Shown piece by piece: positions 24,716 through 37,050 of a stretch of 64,000 nucleotides of DNA. A program made the position numbers and the translations under genes. Location: the NCBI RefSeq assembly GCF_000003855.2, contig NW_003101663.1, positions 103,696-167,695 of the forward strand. The letters run 5' to 3'. Positions within the stretch are counted from its first letter, which is position 1; the number at the start of each line of letters is the position of its first letter. The notes beneath the pieces are model-generated. The model ran no database searches. It was not told where the DNA came from and saw only the letters and a list, made by a program, of their open reading frames with translations. Source of the stretch: Blastomyces gilchristii SLH14081. Taxonomy: Eukaryota; Ascomycota; Eurotiomycetes; Onygenales; Ajellomycetaceae.

Positions 24716-26033
24716 TTCGCCCTAGAGTGTGATTATTCAGCATCAGTGTTTTTTATGTCAACTAACCAGGAAGTGTCGGAATTTGCAGAGGATCTCGACC
24801 GTGCAGCAGCTGCGTCGCTCTTTGCGCAAAACCCGAGACTAGTGTCTATGATCCAAGGGAGACTTGGTTCTTTGGTTGGCCGATCATCTGGTTATATCGA
24901 GTCTCTCCCTGCTCCCGTCCGCCGCCGCGTAGCTGGCCTGAAAGGAATCCAGAAGGAGCATTCGAAACTCGAGGCAGAGTTCCAACAGAAAGTTCTTGAG
25001 CTAGAAAAGGAATACTTTGCTAAGTTCGAGCCTCTCTACGGTAAACGTGCGACCATCGTCAACGGACAATCCGAACCTACTGAAGATGAAGTGAAGGCTG
25101 GAGAAGAGGACGAAGAGGACGGAGAGGAGGAGGAACCCAAGGCAAAAGATGAACCCAAATCGGAGGATGCTGATGTACCAGTCGCTGCTGGTATCCCTGA
25201 GTTCTGGCTCTCTGCCATGAAGAACCATATCTCTCTTTCTGAAATGATCACCGAGAGAGATGAGGAGGCATTAAAGCAACTGACCGACATTCGCATGGAA
25301 TATCTCGAACGTCCTGGTTTCCGTCTAATTTTCGAGTTTTCCGAAAACCAGTTCTTTACCAACAAAACTATCTCGAAGACCTATTACTACCAGGAAGAAA
25401 GTGGTTACGGTGGCGATTTCATCTACGATCATGCCGAGGGCGACGAGATTGAATGGAAAGAAGGCAAAGATCTCACCGTCCGATATGAGAGCAAAAAGCA
25501 ACGAAATAAGAGTAAGGAGTTTTATTGTATCCAAGTACAACGGCAAATATCAATATCCTAACCATCGTTATTTATCATATCTAGGCACCAAGCAGACCCG
25601 CGTGGTGAAGGTTAAGGTACCCACGGATTCGTTTTTCAATTTCTTCTCCCCACCAAAACCACCTGCCAACGGCGAGGACGACGCGGAATCCGACATTGAA
25701 GAGCGACTGGAGTTGGACTATACCCTTGGTGAAGACATCAAAGAGAAACTCATTCCCCGGGCTGTCGATTGGTTCACCGGAGAAGCCCTTCAATTTGAGG
25801 AGTACGACGAGGAGATGGACATGGATGACTTCGATGACGACGATGAGGATGATGACGACGATGACGACGATGATGATCGAAGATCGGACGGGGATTTGGA
25901 CGATGAAAGCGATGAGGAGGTAAGAGAGCTCGAAAATTCTTTGCAAGTTCAAGAATATATGTGGCTAACTCAGACTTACTAGGACGACGGAACGAAGCCT
26001 AAAAAGGAGGCTGCCGAATGCAAGCAGAGTTAG
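24448..26033 (+). CDS. NAP1: nucleosome assembly protein 1
   Basis: A histone H2A-H2B chaperone that shuttles between cytoplasm and nucleus. Five exons: 24448-24494, 24584-24663, 24789-25511, 25585-25919 and 25983-26033 (411 aa). An acceptor at 24776 would also keep frame and add four residues. The core shows [19 protein letters not shown], the dimerisation helix ([16 protein letters not shown]...), [12 protein letters not shown], and [17 protein letters not shown]. It continues with [13 protein letters not shown], followed by an acidic Asp/Glu tail. The protein ends ECKQS, a CaaX-like box resembling the prenylated CKQQ end of animal and plant NAP1. Intron 2 carries a long (AT)n tract. Confidence 0.95.
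24684..24713. repeat. (AT)n microsatellite in NAP1 intron 2
   Basis: About 15 uninterrupted AT dinucleotides lie between the donor at 24664 and the acceptor at 24788. It is likely length-polymorphic between strains. Confidence 0.9.
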
Positions 26034-27953
26034 ACAAGGGCCTTTATTATATTTACAAAAGTAGTCTAGTTGTTGTTCCTGGGAGTCCCGTTTTCCCCTT
26101 TCCCCTATTTTTTTTAAATCCATTTTAAACCATTCGCATTGCCTACCTATTTCCATTGCCTCTTCTTTTATTCGCTTTTTCGCCTATGCTACCTAATTTG
26201 ACATACTCATGTGAAAATTTCCCAGTTTGAGTTCTTTTTATCTTCCTATTACTTATGCGTTAAGATTGAGCCTAATAATACACATAATATGGACCTTGCG
26301 TCCTTCCTCCATTTCTTCCCTCCCTTCCCTTCTCATCCAAAACTCCGTTCCCCCTTGCTATGTTCTCTGCTCTCTATCTTCAAAGGGATATACACCCTCA
26401 CACAACCAAAACAAAAGCTATCTGCACCGTCATTTTACCTTGGTCCTTGTGGTTGGGATTTCGTGCATTCATGACAGCAAGAGATACTCCATACCCAGAC
26501 ACGCACGTTATCTGCACTGTATCTTTGTATTTCCGGACGCGGCAGCCTAAGAAACGGGTAAAATAGTTTTTAGCCACCAATGCTGGGCCTGTTGCAATAC
26601 CCGTTGGACCATCGTTTTCTATATTCTAGAAGGAGAAGTGTGTTATAAATCGAATCCAACAAAAGTCATTGTTTTAATTGTTTTACCCTGTCGCCCCCCC
26701 ACCCCACCTCTGCTCTTTGCTTTACTCTGGCGCATTGTTTTTTAAACAACAAAATAAGCAAAGAAAATTGTAGTACCACGGACATGACATTCTGATGAGG
26801 AATTTTCGCCACGATTTTTTTTTAGAGGATGTACACGCACATCTTCTAACATGATGAATGATAGAGGTGCAAATATAAAGAAGCGTGTACAGAGTACATA
26901 CATGTATATGATAAAACAAGAAAAAGAACAGAACAAACTTGGAATAAAAATCTAAAACACCATCCGATATTCTTGAAACAACGATCGCCACACCCCCAGC
27001 CCAAGCCCTGGAGACATCTGCCAGGCTGGAGAAGACAAGATGGTAGGATCCCCTTACATAAGCTCCGTAGCTCCGTAGGTTCCTAGTAGTACTGAAGATT
27101 TTTAACCTTTTTGAATTAATTAAAAGGGTATATATTGACTTTTTTTATATATTATTATTCTAGAAGAAAAGAGAAGACTTTTTTATTCTCTTTTAAGAGA
27201 AATAAACAGATAAACAATAACAATCTTAAAAAAGAAGGAATGAATCACAGGTCCTTAAAAGAAGGATATAAAGTGAGTAGGTAGCACTTTCTGCTGGGTG
27301 ACCATCACGTGGCCGGGCTCTGGCTTCCAATCGCATCCATCCCATCCCCCCTAAACCCGCTGCTTGGACCACCACCGCCTTGCTCAGGGGGGGCTGTCCG
27401 GTCCGGTTCGCTAAAACACCCCAGCCTAAACAACAAGCTCGCTGACTTGGCCTGCTGCTTGCTAACGTTGCACTCTCTTTCTTCCTTGTTATTGCTTGAT
27501 CGTCTAAATCTCCCGTCTGTCTGTCTCTGTCTGCCTGGAAACCCTGGCGGTTTTTTGGTGTTCTCCAGCTTTCTTTTCCTCTTGGCCCGCCCTCTCTCCC
27601 GAATTAGAACGAATCAGAACGGTGTGCAACTTCATTGCCGTGCACCGTTGTTTGCTCGTCCTTTTTACCTGCACCCTTCCTCACGGCGATCCCCTTTTTC
27701 CACTCTCTAAGTTATTTATCCGTTATTTCGTTAGTATCGTCGTTTTGGGACTCCGGTTTTTAAATGCAGGAACCTCTTAACTATAATACTCGTTTCCATT
27801 ATCGTCAAGTCACTACGGGCATCTCGAATCTCGAATCCCTGGACAAACCCGCCCTCTCCCCCACTCCCCCAGTTGTCTCAGTATTCGATATAACTTAAAA
27901 GCCTATCTTGACGACCGGTCCGCGCTGTGGTGTTGGAGTTGTAGTTTGCAAAC
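26034..27953. other. intergenic region NAP1 / myosin V
   Basis: About 1.9 kb without a supportable gene. It contains a tandem CTCCGTAG duplication at about 27063-27078, an AT-rich stretch at 27110-27260, and a pyrimidine-rich leader before the myosin start. Confidence 0.5.
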
Positions 27954-30900
27954 ATGGTGCACATATTCGACGTCGGTACCCGGGCATGGCAACCTGACCC
28001 GACGGAAGGATGGGTGGGCTCTGAGCTCGTTGAGAAATTGGTGGATGGAGATAAAGTTACTCTGGTCTTTTCCCTGGAGAATGGAGAGGTTAGCATCATT
28101 CCCATTTCCGTTGAAGCTCTGTTTACAGTTATATACGCTCGTCTTTATGATGATTTGTACAGCGTGTTGCATATAGAAATATCACTGACAAACAGCCCAT
28201 TTTTCCTTGCCCTTCAAAAATAACAGACCAAGACAATCGAAACGACGGAAGCTGAACTACAGCTGGACAACAATGGATCCCTTCCGCCGCTGATGAATCC
28301 ATCGATGCTGGAAGCTAGCGAGGACCTCACAAATCTGTCCCATTTGAACGAACCAGCTGGTATGTTTAGAGCTGCGATATCTCCGTGCTTGGCAATATAT
28401 TTCTCTCTGACGGGTTTTACTATATAGTACTGCAAGCCATCAAGCTCCGATACGCGCAAAAGGAAATTTATACATACAGTGGTATTGTGCTCATCGCAAC
28501 CAATCCATTCGCTCGCGTCGATTCGCTCTACGTCCCTCAGATGGTTCAGGTATATGCAGGGAAGCAGCGGGCTACACAAGCTCCTCATCTTTTTGCTATC
28601 GCTGAGGAAGCATTCTCGTGAGTAAATGCCCACATATCTGTTAGTGCCAATACAGTGCCCATGTCTCTGACCTTGGAATTAGTGATATGTTGAGAGATGG
28701 CCGAAACCAGACCATCGTTGTCTCTGGAGAATCAGGAGCAGGAAAAACTGTGAGCGCGAAATATATCATGAGATACTTCGCCACGAGAGGAACTCCCACC
28801 CAGGGATCATATAATGCAGGAAGAGCAGATTCAATCAGCGAGACAGAGGAACAAATTTTGGCAACAAATCCGGTGATGGAGGCATTCGGAAATGCGAAGA
28901 CTACCCGTAACGATAATTCTTCCCGATTCGGAAAATATATTGAGATTATGTTCGACGACAAGACGAATATTATTGGCGCGAAAATAAGAACATACCTCCT
29001 GGAACGTTCGAGGCTTGTCTTCCAACCTCTGAAAGAAAGGAATTACCATATTTTCTACCAGCTCGTCGTCGGAGCTACAGACTCGGAGCGGCAAGAGTTG
29101 GGCCTCTTGTCCATTGAAGAATTCGAATATCTGAACCAGGGAGGTGCTCCGGTGATTGATGGCGTCGACGATAAGGCCGAATTTGATGCCACAAGGAAAT
29201 CTCTTACGACGATAGGAGTGACGAGGGAGACCCAGGCTGATATTTTCCGCATCCTGGCTGCTCTTCTTCACCTAGGCAATGTTAAGATCCAGGCTACTCG
29301 AACTGATTCTTCTCTCTCTGCCACGGAACCGTCTCTTGTGCGCGCATGCGAGATGCTGGGTATAGAAGCAGGTGAATTCTCGAAGTGGATTGTGAAAAAG
29401 CAGCTAATCACCCGCGGCGAGAAAATCACATCGAATCTTACCCAGCAACAGGCCCTAGTTGTCCGAGATTCAGTTGCGAAATTCATTTACTCAAGCTTGT
29501 TTGATTGGTTAGTGGAGACCATTAACCGCGGGCTAGCTACGGAAGATGTATTAAATAAGGTGAGCTCCTTCATTGGAGTTTTGGATATTTACGGTTTCGA
29601 ACATTTCGCCAAAAACTCTTTCGAACAGTTTTGTATCAATTATGCCAACGAGAAGTTGCAGCAAGAGTTTAACCAGCATGTGTTCAAGCTTGAACAGGAG
29701 GAGTATGTCAGGGAAGAAATTGATTGGAAGTTTATCGATTTCTCGGACAATCAACCTTGCATTGATCTTATTGAAGGAAAGCTCGGAGTCCTATCGCTGT
29801 TGGATGAAGAGTCTCGATTACCAATGGGCTCTGATGAGCAATTCGTTACAAAGCTGCATCATCACTTTGGGTCCAACAAACAAAAGTTCTACAAGAAACC
29901 TCGATTCGGAAAGTCCTCGTTCACTGTATGCCATTACGCCGTCGATGTCACGTATGAGTCTGATGGATTCATTGAGAAAAACAGGGACACTGTTCCGGAT
30001 GAGCATATGGAAATCCTCCGCAAGTCCTCCAATGGATTTGTGAAATCCGTTCTCGAAGCGGCCTCTGCCGTTCGTGAAAAGGACTCAGCGGCCGTGTCCT
30101 CGCGCCCAGTTGCAGCACCAGGGCGGAAGATTGGCGTTGCTGTCAACCGCAAACCCACGCTTGGAGGCATCTTCAAGTCCTCTTTGATTGAGCTTATGAA
30201 CACTATCAACTCGACTGATGTTCATTATATTCGATGTATAAAACCCAATGAGGGCAAGGAAGCGTGGAAGTTTGAAGGCCCTATGGTTCTCAGCCAGTTG
30301 AGAGCGTGTGGTGTCCTGGAAACTGTTCGGATAAGTTGCGCTGGCTACCCTACCCGCTGGACATACGAAGAATTTGCTCTCCGGTACTACATGCTCTGCC
30401 ATTCATCCCAATGGACATCTGAGATACGCGATATGGGCCACGCCATTCTACGAAAAGCCCTTGGTGATGCCAGTCATCAGCAAGATAAATATCAGCTCGG
30501 TCTGACAAAGATCTTCTTCCGAGCAGGTATGCTTGCTTTCCTTGAGAACCTCCGCACGTCACGCTTAAACGAATGCGCAACCATGATCCAGAAGAACTTG
30601 AAATGCAAGTACTATCGCCGCAGGTACCTCGAGGCTCGCGAGTCTATCCTTACCACGCAAAGCGTGATCAGAGGTTTCCTGGCTAGACAGCACGCAGAGG
30701 AGATTCGTCGTATTAAAGCTGCCACCACAATACAAAGAGTTTGGCGTGGCCAAAAGGAGCGAAAGCATTACGTCAGTATTCGGAGCAATATCATTCTCTT
30801 CGAATCCGTTGCGAAGGGTTATCTCTGCCGGCGCAATATCATGGATACCATCCTTGGCAATGCTGCCAAGACTATCCAGCGTGCATTCCGGTCCTGGCGT

Positions 30901-33161
30901 TCGCTCCGTGCTTGGAGACAATACCGTAAGAAGGTCATCATTATTCAGAACCTTTACAGAGGACGAAAGGCACGCCTTCAGTACAAGAAGCTTCGTGAAG
31001 AAGCAAGAGATCTTAAACAGATATCGTATAAACTGGAAAACAAGGTCGTGGAACTCACTCAATCCCTTGGGACACTCAAGCGAGAGAACAAGACTCTTAC
31101 AACACAACTTGAGAACTATGAAAGCCAGTTGAAGTCCTGGAGAAGTCGACACAACGCACTGGAAGCTCGCACCCGAGAGTTACAAGCCGAGGCCAACCAA
31201 GCTGGTATTTCTGCGGCACAGCTGGCTGCCTTGGAAGAAGATATGACCAAGTTGCAACAAAATCATGCTGAGGCACTAGCAACCGTCAAACGACTACAGG
31301 AAGAAGAGAAGGTGTCGCGCGAATCTCTTAAAGTCGCAACTGCAGAGCTTGAGAAGCTGAGACAAGCCAATTCTGACAACGAGGTCGAGAAGGAATCTCT
31401 CCGCCAGCTAATATCTGAGCTCCAGGATGAGTTAGAGCTTGCGAAGAGGTCTGTCCCTGTCAATGGACTTAATGGAGACCTTCAGAACGGAGCCGCTGCT
31501 CAACCTGGTATTACTGGGTTAATTAACCTGGTTTCATCCAAGAAGCCCAAACCGAAGAGACGGAGTGCTGGCACGGAGAGGATAGAAGCTGATCGATTCA
31601 GCGGTGTCTATAACCCGCGGCCGGTATCGATGGCTGTGCCTAGCGCAGGCCGCCGCTCTAATCTATCTGGTTCGACGTTTGCTCCGGGAGTGGATTCTAT
31701 TGAAATGGAACTGGAAACGCTGTTATCTGAAGAAGATGAGCTCAACGACGAAGTTACGATTGGTCTTATCCGAAACCTTAAAATACCTCTTCCCGGCTCT
31801 ACTCCACCACCAACCGAGAAGGAGGTTCTCTTCCCATCATACCTTATTAATCTTGTTACGTCCGAGATGTGGAATAATGGCTTTGTCAAGGAATCTGAAC
31901 GCTTCCTTGCTAATGTAATGCAATCTATTCAGCAAGACGTCATGCAGCATGAAGGTGAAGATGCAATTAACCCTGGCGCGTTCTGGCTTTCCAACGTGCA
32001 CGAGATGCTATCCTTCGTTTTCCTCGCCGAGGATTGGTATGAGGCCCAGAAAACTGATAATTATGAGTACGACCGTCTTTTGGAAATTGTGAAACATGAT
32101 CTAGAGAGTTTGGAATTCAATATCTACCACACTTGGATGAAAGTTTTGAAACAGAAGCTTTACAAGATGGTTGTCCCCGCAATCATCGAGTCGCAGTCAC
32201 TTCCGGGATTCGTTACTAACGAAACAAGCCGCTTCCTCGGAAAACTCCTGCCATCCAACACCCCTGCTTACAGTATGGACAACCTTTTGAGTCTTCTTAA
32301 CAATGTGTACAAGGCGATGAAGGCATACTATCTCGAAGACTCGATCATCTTGCAAACAGTCAATGAGCTACTCCGCCTTGTCGGTGTTACTGCATTCAAC
32401 GATCTCCTGATGAGAAGAAATTTCCTCTCCTGGAAGCGTGGTCTACAAATCAATTACAATATAACTCGGATTGAAGAGTGGTGCAAGAGCCATGATATGC
32501 CGGAAGGGACACTGCAGCTCGAGCACCTCATGGTAAGTTCATCATAGTTCTCTCTTTCCGGCGTCGAATGTGGATTGTCGACTAATGAATACTCCCGTTT
32601 TTAGCAAGCTACGAAATTACTTCAACTCAAGAAGGCGACTCTTAACGATATCGAGATCATTCAAGATATTTGCTGGATGTAAGTGAATCGACGCCCCCAC
32701 TTTACCACTCACACCATAAGGAAAGGTACTAATCACCTTCTCCCTCACAGGCTCTCGCCCAATCAAATACAAAAGCTTCTGAACCAGTATCTGGTCGCCG
32801 ATTACGAACAGCCCATTAACGGCGAAATCATGAAAGCGGTTGCTTCTCGCGTAACGGAAAAGAGTGACGTCCTCCTCCTTACCGCTGTTGACATGGAAGA
32901 TAGCGGCCCTTACGAAATCGCTGAGCCACGCTCAATTACTGCCTTGGAAACATATACTCCATCATGTAAGCTGGAAACATATACACCCTCCAGGGTCAAA
33001 GGTCGACATGGACGCCATTTGAACTATACTAACAGCAATCAACAGGGCTCCAAACACCTCGTCTCAAGCGCCTTGCGGAGATTGTCTCCATGCAAGCTAT
33101 GGCACAACTGGAGAAGCTTGACATGGTAGATGGCCCCGACGCCGTCAGCACCTCCCCATAA
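27954..33161 (+). CDS. MYO2: class V myosin heavy chain
   Basis: An actin-based motor that carries secretory vesicles and organelles to the hyphal tip. Seven exons: 27954-28088, 28227-28359, 28428-28617, 28683-32532, 32605-32678, 32751-32965 and 33046-33161 (1570 aa). An SH3-like N-terminus (MVHIFDVGTRAWQPD) precedes the motor. The motor shows P-loop GESGAGKT near residue 123, NDNSSRFGK (switch I), GVLDIYGFEHF (switch II) and YIRCIKPNE. The IQ light-chain-binding motifs, such as IQRVWRGQKERK and IQNLYRGRKARL, lie at about 740-880. A coiled coil runs to about 1030 and is followed by a linker. The C-terminal DIL cargo domain occupies about 1165-1500. The size and single large exon match other filamentous-fungal MyoE/Myo2 proteins. 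Confidence 0.97.
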
Positions 33162-34461
33162 AATCAAAATAATATCCGTTTGCATCCCCCATTGTCCCAT
33201 GTACTCAGTTACTCGCCCCTTGCGGGTATTTTATCCCTAGCTAGTCTTTGGGAGCCCTCCTCTACTATTTCCATTTAGTTGTTCCCATCTACTCTCTTCC
33301 AAATTTGGCATCTGCGCCGCCGCCTACCTTATAGACTCTGGTTGAGATGAAAGGATTCTGAAAGACCACTCTGTCCATTGCGTATTGAATCTTTATTATT
33401 TTTTTCTGCGTTCCTGTTTACCGCCACACCACGCCTTGTTGGCAAGCTGGGTGCAGTTTATCGTTTTGTCGACGTCTCCTTTTAATTTCTATAAGGCTTG
33501 TTTTTATTTTGCTCCAAAGAACTTGTCTATATCCATTGTCATTTTCATTTCCTCGCAAATCCAATCGAAAACCCCGCATCTCCCTTTCCTTCCTCCTCCT
33601 CCCCTCTACTTATTCCCTGTTCTTCTTATTCGCATCCTCCCCGTTCCATCATCGCTATTGGGTCCTCCTTGGCACTCTTACACATTAATCAACAACGAAC
33701 TACAAGATCCCAACACCCTAGACGATAGAAGATATACTCCCAACTAACCCCATTCTATAATTTTGTCAGCGTTGTTTCACCTCCTTTCTAAAGAATCTTT
33801 GACGTGATGTAAGACTACTTTATACCTACCCTATTCCTCTTGACCGGTTTTTTTGCCACTAACGGAGCACAAGGAATCTCGAAGATGCGAAAAGGAAGCC
33901 GATAATGTAATGCACTAAATTTCCGGTTTCTCTTCTATAGTTCTATATATGAGTGACAGCTCTGCGCCTCATTTTTGATCTTGCGTGATAGCATTTAACT
34001 ACATTTCTAAATCCCATTATGCCGGCTGGGGTGGATATTAGATAGTCTAGATATTTGTTGTTGGATTCTGGTTTAATAATACTTAAATCACTCCTCCTGC
34101 TTCAACTGTACGTTGCCATTGATGTTCTAACTAATTATGGGGCGGTTGTAGTGAGCAAATGAAGTATGTATGAGAATTTTGGATCGAAATCTTGGCGATC
34201 TGATAAGATTTTGTAACCGCGACGGCTCTCCTAAAGAATTCCCCTCACAAGCACAGTAGATATCTCCATTTCGCATCCATCCAGTGTATATTTCACTGAA
34301 AAAAGGAAAGAAAGACAGAAAGACAGAAAGACAGAACGGGATAAGGGGGAAAACAGCGCCCAAGCCTCCATCACCTAAGACAAGTGCCACAATCCAATCC
34401 GATCACCACCCACTCACTGCCCGTCATCCCATCATCTCCCCCACCTCCCCCCCCCTCAACC
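33162..34461. other. intergenic region myosin V / HAM1
   Basis: 1.3 kb of 3' flank and promoter. It contains a GAAAGACA repeat at about 34308-34336. No gene is recognised. Confidence 0.5.
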
Positions 34462-35754
34462 ATGAAGACCATAAACTTCATCACAGGCAACAAAAACAAA
34501 CTAGCCGAAGTCCAGGCTATATTAGGTGATGCCATAGAAGTGCAGAACCGGGCTATTGACGTGCCCGAGATCCAAGGCTCGATTGAAGAGATTGCGAAAG
34601 AGAAATGCCGCAGGGCGGCGGAGGTGGTATGTGCCAGATAGAATCTTCTCCTCGCTTGCTATATTTTTTTTTCTTCTATTTTTTTATATATACAGGCCAG
34701 TCGATATTAGATATCGATTGTACGGAGTATTTTTTACCCATAACCCAGTAGTATCATTGGGTGGTGGCTGGTTGCAATTGATTGAAAGGGCCATCAAGCT
34801 AAATTTTTCGTGTCTCTGAATACAAATATACAGATACAAGGGCCTGCGTTGACAGAAGACACAGCTCTAGAGTTTAATGCATTAAAGGGGTTGCCAGGAC
34901 CATATATGTAAGTTCCTCGCTCTAAGTGTTTGCTTTTTGTTTTTCAACTTCTTCCCTACTTACTCGGGTATGAAACAAGGGGTGCCTTTGATAATTTGTG
35001 TTCCCCCTATAAAAGCATATGTATATATATATATATATCCACTCTATCAAACAAGCATTTTACGCTGGACGCGTGGGGCATTTGAAAAATTCTGAATACT
35101 AACAACGAAATTATATAGCAAATGGTTTCTCGAAGCCCTAGGCCACGAAGGCCTTAACAAGTTGCTGGATCCATACGCAGACAAATCCATCGTGGCAGTG
35201 TGCACGTTTGCGTTCTGCAGTGGGCCAGGTGCGGAGCCGATACTCTTTCAAGGGAAGACTGAGGTAACTGCATTACTCTTCTGCCTCTCAATCCCCCCAC
35301 CGCACAAGAAACAGCGGGTTAAGGCCCGGTGTAGATCGCGGTCTCTCATTCTAACATGTGGTTTCTCCATATAATAGGGTCGAATTGTTCCAGCTAGGGG
35401 CCCCGCGAATTTCGGTATAGTTCCCACCTGCCCAAAACGGGGTCCCACCCTCCAATTATTTCTACCACTTGAAACATGAATTGACAGGGCTGATAATGAT
35501 TGAACTGCGCAGGTTGGGATCCCATATTCGAGTATGAGGGGAAGACGTTTGCAGAGATGGACAAGGACGAAAAGGTGCGTTAAAAAAAGCAAATCTCCCC
35601 CAACGTCGATATTTAATAGTTGAGTGGTAGAGGAGGCGCATATGTGGGCTTTGACGCTGAGTTTTTTTTCTGCGCGACGATCTAGAACCTGATCTCGCAT
35701 CGATACAAAGCGCTTGCGAAATTGAAACAATGGCTCGTGGAGACATATCCTTGA
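34462..35754 (+). CDS. HAM1: inosine triphosphate pyrophosphatase
   Basis: HAM1/ITPase hydrolyses ITP, dITP and XTP to monophosphates, cleansing the nucleotide pool. Six exons: 34462-34626, 34834-34907, 35119-35263, 35378-35414, 35513-35574 and 35686-35754 (183 aa), all in phase. Family motifs are the N-terminal [16 protein letters not shown], the [21 protein letters not shown] substrate and metal loop, [20 protein letters not shown], and the C-terminal [14 protein letters not shown]. The exon sizes are small (37 and 62 nt) but each border is canonical. An AT microsatellite lies in intron 2. The gene ends 91 bp from the end of the convergent AK6 gene. Confidence 0.96.
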
Positions 35755-35845
35755 TATTTCCCCGATCGTCCTCAAAATATTATCGCCGGGAAAAAGGGGC
35801 CGTAGAGCCGCGTGGGCCGCGAGGAGGCTAAAGGAGGGATCCCAT

Positions 35846-36626
35846 TCAACCCGAACTCTCCGTATGGGTCGCTTTCCAAGATTCTATCCAAGCCTCGATG
35901 CGTTCGCAATTCTTTTCAATATCCCCGTCATTCTCGCTCGTCAACTCAACGACGATTTCCTCATCGTATGACTCCTGCGCTTCTTGGAGGAGGACATCGA
36001 ATATTTCCACGTCAAGGTTTTCCTGCAGTTTGCGCTCCGAGTAGCCTCTGTGAATAACCATAAATAGATAAATTTAAATCGCTGATTAGCCTTTCTATAC
36101 CTTCCTAACATTTTTCCATATCCTTGTGGGGAAACCGAGAGGGGTAAAAAAACACAAAAATAAGAAAAAATAAGCTAACCTAGCCGCCAACCGGTCATAG
36201 AGTATAGCAGTAGAAGTGCACCGGATCACCACCACCAGGTCAACCCAGGACTTGGGAAAGAGGTCGCAGGCATGCCAATCGATAAGATACCCGCCCTTCG
36301 GCACATCCTTTTCTATCACATCGAGGAGCTACAACACCGTCACCGCGTCACGTATTAGCCCCATACCATACCATATCCCGCATGGACAATGGACAATGGG
36401 AATGATAAAAAAAGAGAAATAAAAGTCATTTATATATATATACCTTATCATCATCCACGATATAGCACTGCAGCTCATCATCATATCCCTCATGGCACCC
36501 GTGCTCTTTCACAACTTGGTTAATGGACAGGTGTCGCAGGCCCGTGTCTTGCGCCAACTGCTCGCAATGGACCGTTTTGCCGACGCCAGGCGTGCCGGTG
36601 ATGATAATGTTAGGGAGCGTCCTCAT
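35846..36626 (-). CDS. FAP7: adenylate kinase isoenzyme 6 (FAP7/hCINAP)
   Basis: A nuclear NTPase and adenylate kinase needed for the last cleavage of 18S rRNA during 40S maturation. Three exons: 36626-36444, 36328-36180 and 36047-35846 (177 aa). The Walker A motif GTPGVGKT lies at about residues 11-18. LSINQVVKEHGCHEGYD and CYIVDDDKLLDVIE follow, then YLIDWHACDLFPKSWVDLVVVIRC, LYDRLAARGYSERKLQENLD and the acidic C-terminal helix. The start codon lies only 236 bp from the left end of the AT-rich element, so its promoter is either very short or overlaps the element's terminal repeat. It is convergent with HAM1. Confidence 0.96.
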
Positions 36627-36851
36627 TTTTCGTTGGAAAGAACGCGGGGGACGTCGGCGGGTGGAAAAATTGTAAAGCTTATATGTACGAGGTAGAGAAG
36701 AAGGTGGAATGGGCGTGTGGGAGCGGGGATGTGATAAGCTGTTTTAAACACTAACGACCATGCAGAAAAAAGAAAATTACAAAAAATGTATCGGCGTAAT
36801 TTATCTGTTATTAACAATACAAAATCACGTGGATTTTAAAAGCCAAATCAT

Positions 36852-36862
36852 ACCTAATAACT
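36852..36862. repeat. target-site duplication, left copy (ACCTAATAACT)
   Basis: This 11-mer directly precedes the left terminal TATCTCAG of the AT-rich element. An identical 11-mer directly follows its right end at 47394-47404. If the terminal T-A pair is counted as part of the element, the duplication becomes 9 bp (CCTAATAAC). Confidence 0.85.
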
Positions 36863-37050
36863 TATCTCAGTAAACTCAGCCACTCCACTCCGAGCTAACT
36901 CAATCTGAACTACTGCTACTTTCTGCCAAGTCCTGCTAACATCTGAGTCAATCAACTGTCACAGAGCTTATATTAAATCTAAATAAGATATTCTCAGTAA
37001 ACTCTTCACAGAGTATCTGAGAAAAAATAGTTTCTATTTATTAGTAATAT
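36863..37050 (+). repeat. left terminal inverted repeat
   Basis: Imperfect repeat of about 190 bp matching the reverse complement of 47215-47393. The inner limit is approximate because similarity fades into AT-rich sequence. Confidence 0.75.
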
